Part shown: positions 49,802 to 60,304 of the stretch, piece by piece
Layout: each line of letters starts with the position of its first letter
How positions within the stretch are numbered: the first letter of the stretch is position 1
NCBI GenBank assembly: GCA_958009055.1
Contig: OY253653.1
Coordinates: 248,001 to 312,000, forward strand
From: Choricystis sp. odSpoLacu1
Taxonomy: Eukaryota; Chlorophyta; Trebouxiophyceae
DNA length: 64,000 nucleotides
Direction of reading: 5' to 3'
Translations under genes and position numbers: made by a program
The notes under the pieces: model-generated
What the model saw: the letters and a program-made list of their open reading frames with translations, nothing else
The model's database searches: none
Told to the model about the DNA's origin: nothing

Positions 49802-52800
49802 ATGAGGCGCTCCATTGCGCTGCTGTTCGTCGCGGCCGCGCTTGGCGCGCACGCCCAGGACGCGGTGCGTTTGTGTGGGAGGTAGAGGGCTGTGTTGGGT
49901 CACTCCCATGGTTATGTCTGGCAGCTGAGAGTGGGGAAAGAGGGTGGGACGCGGGCGCGGGCGGGGTGCACACACACACACACACAAAACCTCGACGCGA
50001 GCTGGCCGATGGCCTGTTCGGCAAAACCCCGCCCTCCCCCCCCCCCCGCGCGCCCCGCCTCCCCTCCTCCCGGACCCTGCACGCATGTTTGTGCATGCCC
50101 GCGCATCGCTGGCTGGCAATGGAGGCCATCGTCTTCCTTCTTCTGAAGGCCTTGAGAAGAAGCCAACACTCCACCCCCTCCCCCTCCACACTACTAGGCC
50201 GACCCACCTGCCGACGCATATTCGCCCTCCCCCTCCACCGCGCTCCCCCCCGCCCCCCCGGGCAACAATGCAGCCCGCGCCCCTGACGCGGTCCCGAAGC
50301 CGCCACCTCCGCGCCGGTCGCCACCGTCCTCCGTGGGCACCGCCGCCGTCGTGGCCCTGCGCACATCGACCGACGGCGCCGCCTGCCGCCTGCCGATCGT
50401 CGTCGCGTCCACCCTGGTCGTCAACTGCACCAACATCAGGGGGGTGACGAATGCGTGCCTGGTGGCGGGCGACCCGCTGCCGCGGGCGTGCGCGCCGGCG
50501 TCCGGGGATGAGCTGCCGCTGGCGGCCGCCCTGGCTTCTGGCTCTGCCGGCGACGGCGCCCCGGGCGCCCTGTGCCCGCTGACTCCCTCCGCCCCGGGCG
50601 TCCTGCCGTGTGGGCCTGGCACCTCCTGTGAAGAGGTGGCCGGGGAGCCGAGGCTGGCGGCGTCGCCCTATGGGTATTGTGCGTTGAACAAATCTACCGC
50701 TCGCACGAAGATGGTCGTCGCTGTTACGGCCCCTCCTCCCTCTATCGCGGCAGCGGCCGCCAATGCGACCTCGCGTGCCCCTGCTGCTGCGGCGGTGGGC
50801 GCGGCTCCAGGCACGCCCGCCAAAGCTGCGGGCGTCATGGTCGCCTCCCGCGCCACCGTCTCCGGCTCGTCCTGCCGCCTCCCCCTCTTCTACGGCGGCG
50901 TCCTCCTCACCGACTGCGTCCCCCTGGGCGGCGGCCCTGACCCCGCCTGCTTCACCAAGGGGGGTGTCGTGGGTCCCGTGGCGTGCGCACCCCCGCCGGC
51001 GGGAAGGGCGAAGATGACGCCGCTGAGTGACATTTTGGCAACCTCCCCTCCCGGCGACCGCGGCTTCGGCGCCCTGTGCTCCCTGCCCGCTGCCGTCAAC
51101 GGCACGTCCACCGACTGCCTGCCCGGGCTGCTGTGCGTGCCCATGGAGACAGGGCCGCTGGCGGCGCCGAGGTCGCGGTACGGATTTTGCGCAGGCAACG
51201 GCGTCGCCCCCGGCGGCCGGCCCGCTGCGGCCGCCGCAGCCGCCACGTCTGGCGACGGATTGTCCCCGACCCGCATGCTGGTGGCCCGCAAACGGCGCAC
51301 AATGAGTGGGGCGTACTGCAGGCTGCCGCTGTACGTCAACGGGACGCTGCTGGCGGACTGCACCGCGATGGATGGGGTCACAGCGTGTTACACAGGCTCT
51401 GCCCTCCTCAAAACAGGCGCCTGCGCCCCCACCCAGGACGACTGGGCGTCCGTGACCCTGGCGAGCTTGCTGGAAGCCGGCACCGCGGGCGATGGCGGCC
51501 GCGGCGCGCTGTGCGCGCTGCCACTGGCGGCGGGTGCCAGTGCCACCGCGCCGCGCTGGCCGGTCGGCAAGCCCTGCTCCCCTGAATACACGTGTCTGCC
51601 TGCCCGGGCGGGACCCTTGAACGGCTCCTCCACCATTGGCGTGTGCAGTGCGACTCCGGCCACGCCGGCCGCGGCCGCTGTCGCCGCCGCGGTCGCCGCC
51701 GCGGGCACCACCCGCGTCGCACCCTCCCTCCCCGACGCGGCCGCGCGCGCCGCTCTCGCCAACACCTCCCTCCTCGTCGCCCGCCGCCGCACCATCAATG
51801 GTGACCTGTGCCGCCTGCCCATCGTCCTGGCCAGCGGCAAGCTGGCTGTCGACTGCAGGCCGTTGGCTGGTTTTTCCACGCCATCCTGCTACACCGACGG
51901 CCTGGCCACCGCCGCCCCCTGCGCCCCCGCCCCCGCGGACGCTACAGCGTGCAGCTTCAGCTCTGTGCTGGCGTCGGGTGGGGGGGCGGATGGGGGGCCG
52001 GGGTCGATCTGCTCGGTTTTTGGGGGCACATACGGCGGCGCGATGCCGGCCACCCCGTGCGGCGCGGGGCTCACGTGCGCCCCCTACGCCGGCGACTTTG
52101 GCTACTGTGCGGCGGCGGCCGTGCCCGCGCCCCCCGTGTCGGCGGGCGACCCGCCGCCGGCGTTGCCAGCGGTGGCGGCCAGCCTGGCGAGTGTGGACGT
52201 CGCGCGCCGCAAGACGGTGACCGGGTTCCCCTGCCGCCTGCCGGTGCGGGTGGCGGGGGCGCTGGTGACGGACTGTGCCAACCTGCAGGGCGGGTGAGTG
52301 ATGTTTCTCTGTGTGTGTGTGTGTGTGTGTGTTGGGAGAGGGAGCACGCTGGGTGGAGAAAACGATGGCTCACCCCATCCCCCTCCTCCTCCCCTTTCCT
52401 CTCAGCCCCAACCGCTGCTTTGTCGATGGCAACCTCACCATCACGCACCCCTGCTCCGCACCCACTAACACGACGCCCGCGTTGCCGTTGGTGGCCCTGG
52501 AAGCGGACGGCCGGCTGAGCGACGGGCGGCGCGGCGGGCTGTGCCACCTCAGCCCCCCTCCCGCCTCCGCTGCCAAAGCTCCCGCCGTCAAGTGCAAGCC
52601 CGGGCTGGAGTGTGTGGCATTTGATGGCGCGCCGTTGTCGGGTACCCGGTTTGGGTGGTGCAAGCGGGTGGGGCCGGCGCCGGTGGGCGGCGCGGTCGCT
52701 GCCGCGCCCGCTGCCACCAACAACACGTTTGCCGGCATCTACGCGGGCAGAAGTGGCGAGCGCGGCCCCCCGCCCGACACACTACCGCCGCGCGCGGCCG

Positions 52801-53279
52801 ATACCAACCGCACGGTGACGGCGCGCACCCCGTTTTGGGGGACGCCTGTGTACGGCCCTGCCCCCAATGTCGGCTCCTCCTACTACTGCGGCCCGTCCTG
52901 CCTGTTTGGGTCGTTGCTGGCGATGACCGCCACCGTGCTGGCGTTGAGCTTTGTGTGCGTGCTGGCGTGCCGGCGTGGGAGTGGGGGTGGGAGTGCCAGC
53001 GCGGACGCTGGCCCTCCCGCGGGCGCGTTCACGGCGGCGTCGCCGCCTCCGCCCTCACAACAGCAGCAGGCGCAGCAGTACCCCGCTCGCCCGGGCGGTG
53101 GCGGCATCGCGCTGTCGCTGCGGCCGACGCGGTATGAGAGGTTTGAAGACGCAGAGGCAGGGCCGCCGCCGCCGCCCACCACCACCACCAACCCTTTCGC
53201 GGCGGCGCCCACGCAGGCGCCGGCTACGTCGGATCAGGCGACGCCGGTGCAGCTGTCGTTCACGTCGCTGCCCAAGTGA
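49802..53279 (+). CDS. Large type I membrane protein with five eight-cysteine modules, unknown function
   Basis: Three exons: 49802-49864, 50198-52293, 52406-53279, phases agreeing, 1010 residues. A signal peptide (MRRSIALLFVAAALGAHA) and Pro-rich spacer lead to five modules of about 115 residues starting near residues 73, 236, 383, 548 and 689. Each begins V-A-R-(K/R)-x-T-x-x-G-x-x-CRLP and has eight Cys in fixed order: CRLP, DC (NC in the first), C, (A/P)CAP, LC, C, C, and a closing (Y/F/V/W)C. The fourth has one extra Cys. Ala-rich linkers separate them. After a juxtamembrane segment comes one membrane helix (LLAMTATVLALSFVCVLAC, near 888-908) and a ~100-residue Pro/Gln/Gly-rich cytosolic tail. 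N-glycosylation sites are common. I recognise no family; a surface receptor, adhesion or wall-anchoring role is inference from topology. Confidence 0.82.
52311..52332 (+). repeat. GT microsatellite near an intron donor
   Basis: A 22-base GT run starting 18 bases inside the second intron of the eight-cysteine protein gene. Confidence 0.93.
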
Positions 53280-53467
53280 GAGAGAGTGTGGGGTGTTGAT
53301 TTTTATTTTGAGTTTTTTGCCTTCCTCCCTGCACAAACAAAAGTACATGTTTTGAAACCCTAATCGCCCCCTTTCTACACACGCACACATCTAAACCATC
53401 TGCGTTGTGGGAATGGAATTTGTAAACAAAAAAAACAAAAGGCTCCCTTTTTTCTAACTAGTTTCCC

Positions 53468-54344
53468 TCACCCTTTCTTTCGCGGCACCAGCTCAAACAA
53501 CCGCAGCGCGCCCTTCTCGTGCGCAGACCCATGTCCCTCGTCACTCACCACCACGGGCTGGCCGGCGTCATCCAGTTCGGTGACACTAAACCGTTTTTTT
53601 GCCCCCGCCCAAAACCGCTTGTCCCGCTTCCACCTCCGCACGTGGGCGATGAGGATGCGAGGGGGGGGGGACATCCCTCCAAATACGGTCAATGTAGCGA
53701 GCAGGGGTTCAAACAAAGCAGCATCGTACACGACGTCGGCTGCCACGATGGCGCTGGGGGTGGCAAAGCGGGGGTGGGTGGCGGCGACTGCCGCAGCGGG
53801 GGCACGCACATCGCCCCACGGCAGTGTCGCGATGGAGGCGGAGCCTCCAGCAGCTTCTATGATGCCAGTGTTGGCGTCTGCGTTGGCGCGGGTGAGGGGC
53901 TGTGGGGTAGGAAGAGGGTCGAGGCGCGTCTCACATGTTTGTGTGTGTTCAACCACCCCTCACACACCACTCTCCCCACTCACCAAAGCTCCCTCCAGAT
54001 CTGTTAAGAGCACGTGGGCGCCAAGGGCGGCGAGCGCCAATCCAGACGCCCCGGGCCCACACCCAAGCTCGATGACCGTTGCGCCGCGCCAGCAGTCGGG
54101 CGTCGCCGCCGCAACGGCCGCCAGGTGCAGCGCTGCCGGCCACACTTTGTGGGCCAGGCCAGATGATGCAGCTGTGTGCAGCCTCAACTCGTGTGGAGGT
54201 GGTGTACAGGTGGCAGGCAGAGGCAGGGTGATCGCGTCGTCTGTGGTGGCCACTGCGTCGAGAGCGGAGAGGGTGGGGGGGGACGAGGGGGGGGGAGGGG
54301 GGCCCAGGCAGGGCTGCCCAGCGTACGTCGTCGCCTGGGTCCAT
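53468..54344 (-). CDS. METTL21-type (family 16) protein lysine methyltransferase, apparent frameshift
   Basis: Two exons, 54344-53984 and 53899-53468 (143 residues), phase 0, about 263 residues. The SAM-binding motif I is ATVIELGCGPGASGLALAAL, motif post-I HVLLTDLEGAL, and the D-V-V-Y signature AADVVYDAALFEPLL follows, as in METTL21/VCPKMT/FAM86 enzymes. LHTAASSGLAHKVWPAALHL upstream of motif I is also family-typical. These enzymes methylate chaperones or translation factors; the substrate here is unknown. The start is inferred: an ATG at 54344 (MDPGDDVRWAALPG) is in another frame and would connect through G runs at 54275-54282 or 54287-54295, fitting one surplus base. No ATG exists in the downstream frame before motif I. 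Confidence 0.72.
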
Positions 54345-54717
54345 AGTCTCTGCAGGCGTGCGCCGGGACGCCAATTTCGGACCCCCACCACAGAGCCGCT
54401 TTACGACGTGTGAAAGCGGCGAGGCGGGGCACTGGAGGTGTCACAACTGTTTGGGCGCAAAAAAAAAACGCTCGTCCGCCCGCGGTCCCGCCACACGGTC
54501 CCGCCCTCCACCCAACCCCCTCTTCCGTAAACCGCGATAACGTGCCCTTACGTCGCCTAAAGCGTGAGTGATGGCGGATGACCGGGGCCGGGGTGGAGGC
54601 CGCCGCAGCGTTGCCCTCCCTCCGAATTGCGTCCTGGCAACGCCCTTGCGGCAGCAGCCCTTGCAAGCATCCAGCCGTCGCTCACAACCCGCCCCTTCTC
54701 TCCCCCCCAGCCCCAAA
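54345..54717. promoter_or_regulatory. Divergent intergenic region, methyltransferase / secreted protein
   Basis: 373 bp between two divergent starts. Contains a short A run near 54461-54469. No defined element. The plus-strand side ends in a pyrimidine tract and CCCCAAAATG, an A-rich start context seen at several genes here. Confidence 0.4.
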
Positions 54718-55374
54718 ATGCGTTCCTCCACAGTATGGCTCATCCTCCTGGTGGCGGGCGCCGCCGCCCAACCCCTGCCCCAGCCCCCGCGCGAGGCCGT
54801 GCGCGTGACGCTCGACGCGCTGGCTGCCGCCGCGCGGTCGCCCGCCGCCGCTCCCGCGCCGTCCGTCGCCGCCAGGCGTGCGCCCAGACCTTCCACCGCC
54901 CCCACCGTGGCCGGGGGCGAGTCCGCGCCGGGTGCCGCGTCGTCCCGCGTCGCCACGCGCGACGACGAGCCCGTTGTCCTCCTGTCCCCGGGCGACCGCC
55001 CCGTCGCCCCCGGCAAACCCGTGTTTGCGGAGGACGCAGGACGCCTGCCCGCGGGCGCCACCGCGCAACGGGTGGTGGTGGTGGTGGACACTGACGGTGC
55101 GGCGCCCAAACGCGAGTCCCCTACTGCCGCCGCTGCCGCGGCTGGCGCCGACGTCGACTGCGGCGCGTGCGCCGACCTGTGCTCTGCCGCGGGTCTGCGG
55201 GCGGTGGCGCCCGGGTCCACGCCTGCACCGCGCCCGCGCCGCGCCTTGGCTGATGTTGGCACGAAATCAGCGGCCGCTGGTACGGCGGGCGATGACGCGG
55301 CTCTGACGGCGGCCGCCCGCCCCGCCGCCGTGGCCAAGGCGGTGAAGTGCGGGTGCACGTGCGTGGGTGCGTGA
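54718..55374 (+). CDS. Secreted protein of unknown function with Cys-rich C-terminal part
   Basis: A 218-residue frame from the ATG at 54718. The signal peptide (MRSSTVWLILLVAGAAAQP) is convincing. A basic Ala/Pro/Ser-rich region contains a duplicated-looking SSRVATRDDEPV segment and VVVVVDTDGAAPKRE. Cys residues are confined to the last 75 residues, in the clusters CGACADLC and, at the extreme end, CGCTC. No family recognised. Possible roles include a secreted peptide precursor or wall protein. The stop is followed by a GA microsatellite. It is 279 bp from the convergent metacaspase gene. Confidence 0.65.
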   Translation: MRSSTVWLILLVAGAAAQPLPQPPREAVRVTLDALAAAARSPAAAPAPSVAARRAPRPSTAPTVAGGESAPGAASSRVATRDDEPVVLLSPGDRPVAPGKPVFAEDAGRLPAGATAQRVVVVVDTDGAAPKRESPTAAAAAAGADVDCGACADLCSAAGLRAVAPGSTPAPRPRRALADVGTKSAAAGTAGDDAALTAAARPAAVAKAVKCGCTCVGA

Positions 55375-55653
55375 GGGAGACAGAGAGAGAGAGAGAGAGG
55401 CGCTTGAGAGAGAGGGACGAGAAACCACGTTTTTTTGTCCCCGCCCCCCTCCCCACCGTGCGGCGTGCCGCGGGCGGCGAATGCACTGGTTACGACCGTG
55501 TGTTTGTTCAGCGCTCCCACGCTTCGTGAGTGGGTTGGTGTGTGGCTGCCCCCCTCCCTTGCCTTGTTTCACTTGTTTTGATTTTAGTGTCGAGTTAAAA
55601 AGTTCGACCCATTTTTTTTTCTTTCTACAACCACCACCACCCCGCTCTCTCTC

Positions 55654-56968
55654 TCACAAACACAGCGGCGAGCTGAGCTCGAACGCGAGGTTGCTGGAAA
55701 GCAACGGGGTCTGACCACTCATGACTGCCGACCCCCCCAGAACGCCTGACAACAGCCCCAGCAGCCCACCACCACCCCCGCCCAACGCACCCAGGCCGCC
55801 GCCCCCGCTGGGCCCGGCCACACTCTCCAGCACGGCCGCCATGGAACGCAGCAAGGTGTCGTAGGTGACTGCTGTGCCGTAGGTCTCGACAGCGTTGCAG
55901 AAAGCAAAGGTGGCGGCCCCCGTGTGTGCAGTGCCGGACAGGGCGGCCGTGTCGGCGGCCACCTGTGCGTCGCGCGACGCCGCGATCTGGATGGCCAGGC
56001 CGCCCGCCGTCCCCTTCCACACAGAGGGTTGGTGGGTGTACGTTTGTTTCCAATAGATGGGGCCAGGGCGCGCTTTGGCTTGCCACTCGAGGTCTGGGGA
56101 GGAGTTGGCGGGACGCGTGAGAACATTGTGCGGGTGCGCTCTCTCTCCTCTCCCTCCCTCCTCTCCCACCTTCCCCCCATTCACTCTCACCCAGGGCTGA
56201 TCCAGAATGGCATGCATCGATGAGGGCGTGCAGGCGAGCGCCCGCAGGGAGCGGGTTGATCAAAGCGGTGTTTAAGTCATCGTCCACGATGAATCCAACG
56301 TGTTCATGGTCGCAGCTTAAGATGCATTCATTGTTGCCGTCTGCTTCATCGCCCATGGGATCGTGGACTTGAGTGCCGTGGCCAGAGAAAGCGAAGAAGA
56401 GTGAATCTCCCTCGCGCGCAGACGACGACAGCGCGTGCGCGCGCGACAGGATGTTGTACCGCGTCGGCCAAAACGCGGGATCGGGCTGCGTGTCCAGCAG
56501 CATCACCACCTCTGTGAATCCAAACTTGGTGCGCAACAGGTAGTCGAGGCAGCGCGCGTCGTTTTCGCAGCCTTGGAGTTCTGCTCGAGTGCCGCAATAG
56601 TTGCACGCACAGAGCAGCGCTCGCTTGGCTCCACCTCCTGCAGGCGGCATGGGAGCAGGCACAGAGTCGACGGCGCCCGTCGAGTAGGCCACGCCTCCGC
56701 CTCCGCTGCCGCCAAACGCGGCCGCTTCGGCCGCGCGCGCAGCAGTGGCCGCCATCGTGATCAGTTCAGCCTTGCTGGAGACGGCATCAGAATCGCCCCC
56801 CACATCGCGTATATAGGACTGCAGCTGCTTGATGGTCCAGCTGTGGTTTGGTGGGGGGGGTGTTGGTGTCGTCAGTGTAGGAGTGGAGGTTGGTGAGCCG
56901 CTGCCAAGCCCTCCTTTCCCCTGCTCTCTCCCTCCCCACACGCACCCACTGAAAGCGTCCTCCGCCAT
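55654..56968 (-). CDS. Type I metacaspase
   Basis: Three exons: 56968-56946 (23 nt), 56840-56191, 56093-55654; phases agree, 370 residues. A Ca-dependent Arg/Lys-specific cysteine protease in the cytosol, linked to stress and cell death in algae and plants. The N-terminus (MAEDAFSGWTIKQLQSYIRD) is short, followed by an Ala/Gly-rich spacer with no zinc finger. The p20 core starts KRALLCACNYCGTRAELQGC. The catalytic His is in FFAFSGHGTQVHD and the catalytic Cys in HALIDACHSGSAL, immediately before the last intron. The p10 part includes ISAASRDAQ-like IQIAASRDAQVAADT and GAATFAFCNAV. The very C-terminus is Gly/Leu-rich. Short p20-p10 spacing supports type I rather than type II. Confidence 0.9.
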
Positions 56969-57115
56969 GACGATAGTGTGGCTATGTGCCGCCCGCTCGA
57001 TAACCGCCGCGGCCAGAGGCCACAATAATAAAAAGAATGGGAGTGATTTCGATTTCCCCACACCTCCTTTCTTCTTTTCCTCCTCCCACACACCAAAAGC
57101 ACCCATCCACACATC
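56969..57115. promoter_or_regulatory. Short divergent intergenic region, metacaspase / mRNA-export adaptor
   Basis: 147 bp between start codons, relatively AT-richer in the middle (ATAATAAAAAGAATGG near 57025-57040). Possible shared core promoter; no known motif. Confidence 0.45.
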
Positions 57116-57660
57116 ATGGCTGGTGGTGGTTTCCTCAAGGGCGCGCGCACCGTGTCCGTCACCGGCGGCGGCGGCGGCGGCGGGCGTGGGGGCGGCGTGC
57201 AGGGCGGCGTCAAAAAGACGCAGCAGGCGGGGGGTGGGCGCCAGGGCAAAGGTGAGGGCGAGTGAGGCTGCGTTGTGCGCACTCTGCGCGCGTGTGAGGG
57301 AGAGGCGTGCAGCAACGGCGCAGGGCGCGGGCGGGAGGGGCCAGACACAACGACACCTCGCATCCAACCCCCTCATCCTCAGGCGCCCTCGTCTCCTCTT
57401 CTCGCGGCGGTGGCCGCCCCTCCCGCGGCGGTGGTGGCCGCCACTCCGGCCGCGTCAGCAAGCGTGGCGGCGGCGGTGGGAGTGCTCCGGCCAAGCCGAA
57501 AACGACGGCCGACCTCGATGCCGAAATGGACGCCTACTTTCGCAAGGCCAACCCCGACGTCGCCGCCAAGAAGCTGGACGCCGAGCTGGAGGAGTATGCG
57601 AAAGCCAAGGCGGCTGTCAAGCCGGTGGATGGGGAGACGGGGGGGAAGGATGCCGCGTGA
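57116..57660 (+). CDS. FoP-domain (CHTOP/ALY C-terminal-like) mRNA export adaptor-like protein
   Basis: Two exons, 57116-57251 and 57383-57660, with codon ggc split across the intron, 137 residues. The N-terminal half is Gly/Arg-rich (GGGRGGG, SSRGGGRPSRGGG), typical of RNA-binding export adaptors. The C-terminus carries two helical units, TTADLDAEMDAYF and AAKKLDAELEEYAKAKA, the FoP duplication (LDxxLDxY) that contacts the UAP56/DDX39 helicase in CHTOP and ALY/REF. No RRM is present, so it is closer to CHTOP or small UIF-like adaptors than to full ALY. Nuclear TREX role inferred. Confidence 0.7.
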
Positions 57661-58429
57661 GGTTGGGAGTGGTTGGTTGGCGGCGCGGCGCTGCGGTCTC
57701 CGAACGACCCCCCGCGCGTGTAAATGAAACAAAAAAAACGCACCAAATTACACACACGTTAGGACTGTTTTTGAAGGTCGGCGTGAGTGGGGGGTAGGAG
57801 GAGAGTGGGGGCGGGCCTGTGCCGGCTGCCGCTCGCTCCCGACCGGGTCGCCCCGCTCGCCCGGCGCGTGGCGGAGGGAGTGCGCCAGCCACGCCCGCGT
57901 GCCCAGTCACTTCAGTCTTGGTTGGGGATGGCACGTGTGGATGGAGTGTGCTATTGGGGGAGGACGATCGCCGCTCGTGTGTGCTGCGCGCCAGAGAGAG
58001 AGAGGAAAGGAGCGAGGGGACGAGGGGGAGAGGGGTGGGGTGGGGGTGGGGGGGTCGGAGACTAGGCGGGAAGCTTCATGGCACGTTTTTCTCCCGAGGG
58101 TGGCGGCACGTGCTGGATACGGGCCAAAGAGGCTGCAGGTCGGGCAGAGGGCGCTCTAGGGCCGCGCTTCGTCGACACGCGCGCCCCGGCCCCCGCGCCG
58201 GGGCCCGCCGGCCCCGGCCCGGCCCCGGCCCTAACAGTTTTTTGCCCTTTTTCCTTCGGCCCCCCCGCGCCAGCCCCCCTCGGCCGCGCGTCTCCCGCCC
58301 TCCGCCCCGAAACGACCGTGACGTTACCCCCCACCGTCTCACACGGGCGGTGCATGCGCATATCGTTGCCCTAAACCACCTGCTTCCCCGCAGACGCGCC
58401 ACTCTTTCGCGCACTCAGCACACACACCG
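57661..58429. other. Intergenic stretch of 769 bp
   Basis: Holds the 3' flank of the export-adaptor gene, GA/GT-rich sequence (57990-58060), and a dense GGCCCCGG-type GC block at 58183-58237 able to fold on itself. No supported gene. Confidence 0.4.
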
Positions 58430-59346
58430 ATGGGCCCCACCTTCCCCGCCCTCGCGGGGCTCACCACCGTCATCCTGCTCGTCTCGGGCAGTGTGGCTCC
58501 TGGCGGAACCCTGGCGCCCTCAAACGCGGGCGCGCCTCGCCGGCTGGGCCCCTTCTCGCTAAACCCCGGCGCTTCGGAATCAGCCCTCGCCTCCATCGTC
58601 GACCCCTCCTTTAACCCTCCGCCGCCTCCCAGCGCGATTCCGTGAAAAGGGTGCAGTCTGCCGGCTCCCTGCACTCCGCCCTGGTGGACAGAATCCACGG
58701 CGCGTCCCCCGCGCTGCTGACAGTGGCCGACGCGCCGAGAGCGCAGGCGTTGGCTCCCTTTGTTGCGGCCGTCGAAGCCCTGGGCGGCACCCTGCCCGCT
58801 GCGACGTTGGTGGCCTGTCTCGATGAAGCCGCGCTGACGGAGTGCGAGGCCGCCGTCGCCTCCGCCGACAGCGCCGTCCGCTGCATCGCGCGCACCGCCG
58901 TGCCCTCTGACCCGGCCTGGGCCGCCGTCTCCCTCGTCGCTGAAGCCGTGGCGGGCGGCTTTGCCGTCATCTATTCTGATGTGGCCCGCCCCCTGGAGGC
59001 CGACCCGCGCGCCGCGCTGGAGCCGCTGAAGGAGCGCGCCCTGGCGGACGCAGCTGCCGGCACGACTGAAGGCGACGCTACCTCCCCCGCCTCCTGGGAC
59101 GCGTCCATCATCGCCGCCCGCAACGCGCCCGCTACGCGGGCTTTGTTGGCTGCATGGTTGGCGCGCGCGGACAGTGGCAGGCTGCCGGCGTCCGAACTCG
59201 GGGCTGCCGCGACTGCCGCGCGCGTCGTCCACCCGCGCCTCGCCCTGCGCGCCCTGCCGGCGGCCGCCTGGGCGGCGCAGTGCGGCGTATCCGCGACCGC
59301 CGATGCGCCCATCGTGCGGCGGGCGGGCGCGTGCGGCAGCGCGTGA
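58430..59346 (+). CDS. Type II membrane protein, weakly glycosyltransferase-like, apparent frameshift
   Basis: About 304 residues. The start (MGPTFPALAGLTTVILLVSG) is a signal anchor. A Pro/Ser stem follows, and the frame changes near 58615-58632 without a usable intron. The body contains QRDSVKRVQSAGSLHSALVD, PALLTVADAPRAQALAPFVA, TLVACLDEAALTECEA and a hydrophobic strand FAVIYSDVARPLEADPRAAL. The last recalls the DxD-bearing strand of nucleotide-sugar transferases of the Nucleotid_trans type (ILFSDVDVVW-like), though the second Asp is replaced. Golgi glycosyltransferase is therefore a tentative call, and the enzyme may be inactive. A 20-base C run follows the stop. Confidence 0.4.
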
Positions 59347-59364
59347 GGTCCATTTTTGCCTTGA

Positions 59365-59384
59365 CCCCCCCCCCCCCCCCCCCC
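59365..59384. repeat. 20-base C homopolymer
   Basis: Uninterrupted run of 20 C residues 18 bp after the stop codon of the glycosyltransferase-like gene. Confidence 0.95.
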
Positions 59385-59452
59385 TTTGCTATTTTTAACC
59401 CCTCCCTTGCCTTCCCACACACCTAGCAAAGGCGCTACCATTTTTCTTGCGT

Positions 59453-59470
59453 TCAGGCACTAGTGCCTGA
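59453..59470. repeat. Perfect 18-bp palindrome
   Basis: TCAGGCACT followed directly by AGTGCCTGA, exact reverse complements with no spacer. It could be a dimeric protein-binding site or a small hairpin; in intergenic DNA. Confidence 0.95.
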
Positions 59471-60304
59471 CGCCACTCTCCCCACCGTGTTTTATAACCC
59501 CCCCTCAAACAAACTTTGGTCGGCGTCATTTTTCGCACTTCCTCCCCGCCCGCCCTCACGCACGGGCAGGCACACGCACGAGAAGACTGTGGCGCCCACT
59601 GGCGCCTGATTCTCTGTCGTTCCATGACCTGCCCCGCCGTTTTCGCGGCGTCGTAACCCCGCCCCCCCCAAAACAAAGCATTTGCAACGCCGCCCACGCA
59701 CGGGCACAAGGGAGAGCTGGCCCCGCGCCGCTCTTTCTGCGCTCCGCCGTTAGTTGCCGCACAAAGACCCTTCCCGCCCCTTATCCCACTCACTTTTTTT
59801 CGGTGGACACATGTTGTGCTTACTTGTATTCGTGTCAACGCTTCGGCGTTGTCACGTGTTGTTTTTGTTTTATTGACGCAAGGTTTCGTGCTTTTTTTCA
59901 CCCGCCGCGGACAACGTTGTCCTGGTTCCCACAGCGACACTTAAAGTCCATCGCCCAAGGCCAGGCAGGCGAACGCGGGATTGTGGTGCCATTTTTTTCA
60001 TTTTTCATGGTGTAAAGCTTTCGTGGACGGTGTTGACTCTGCCGGTAACAACAAAAGAGAGGGGTTCGAGCGAGCGAGGTGTGCGACGGCCAGCACTCGC
60101 AAATTCGTTTTCTCCTCCGCGTTTGGGAGACACCCGCGCGGCAGGCCGGGCGCCCTCCCACAGTGCGAGCGCGGCACGTACACCACGCCTGATCATATAC
60201 TAGCCCGCGTTTCACGCCGCACGCGTGCGGCAGCCGCCACGCCCGGGTGGCCGACGCATTCCGGTTCCGACGGCTGCCCCCTTTCTCGCTCGCGCCCACA
60301 CGCC

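Larger units (their letters stand above)
59347..60304. other. Intergenic stretch of 958 bp
   Basis: The longest gene-free stretch on the right side. It contains the 20-base C run at 59365-59384 and a perfect 18-bp palindrome at 59453-59470. The middle is unusually AT-richer (59800-60050). I searched by eye for tRNA A and B boxes and found none in proper order. The right end is the NOL10 promoter. Confidence 0.45.
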
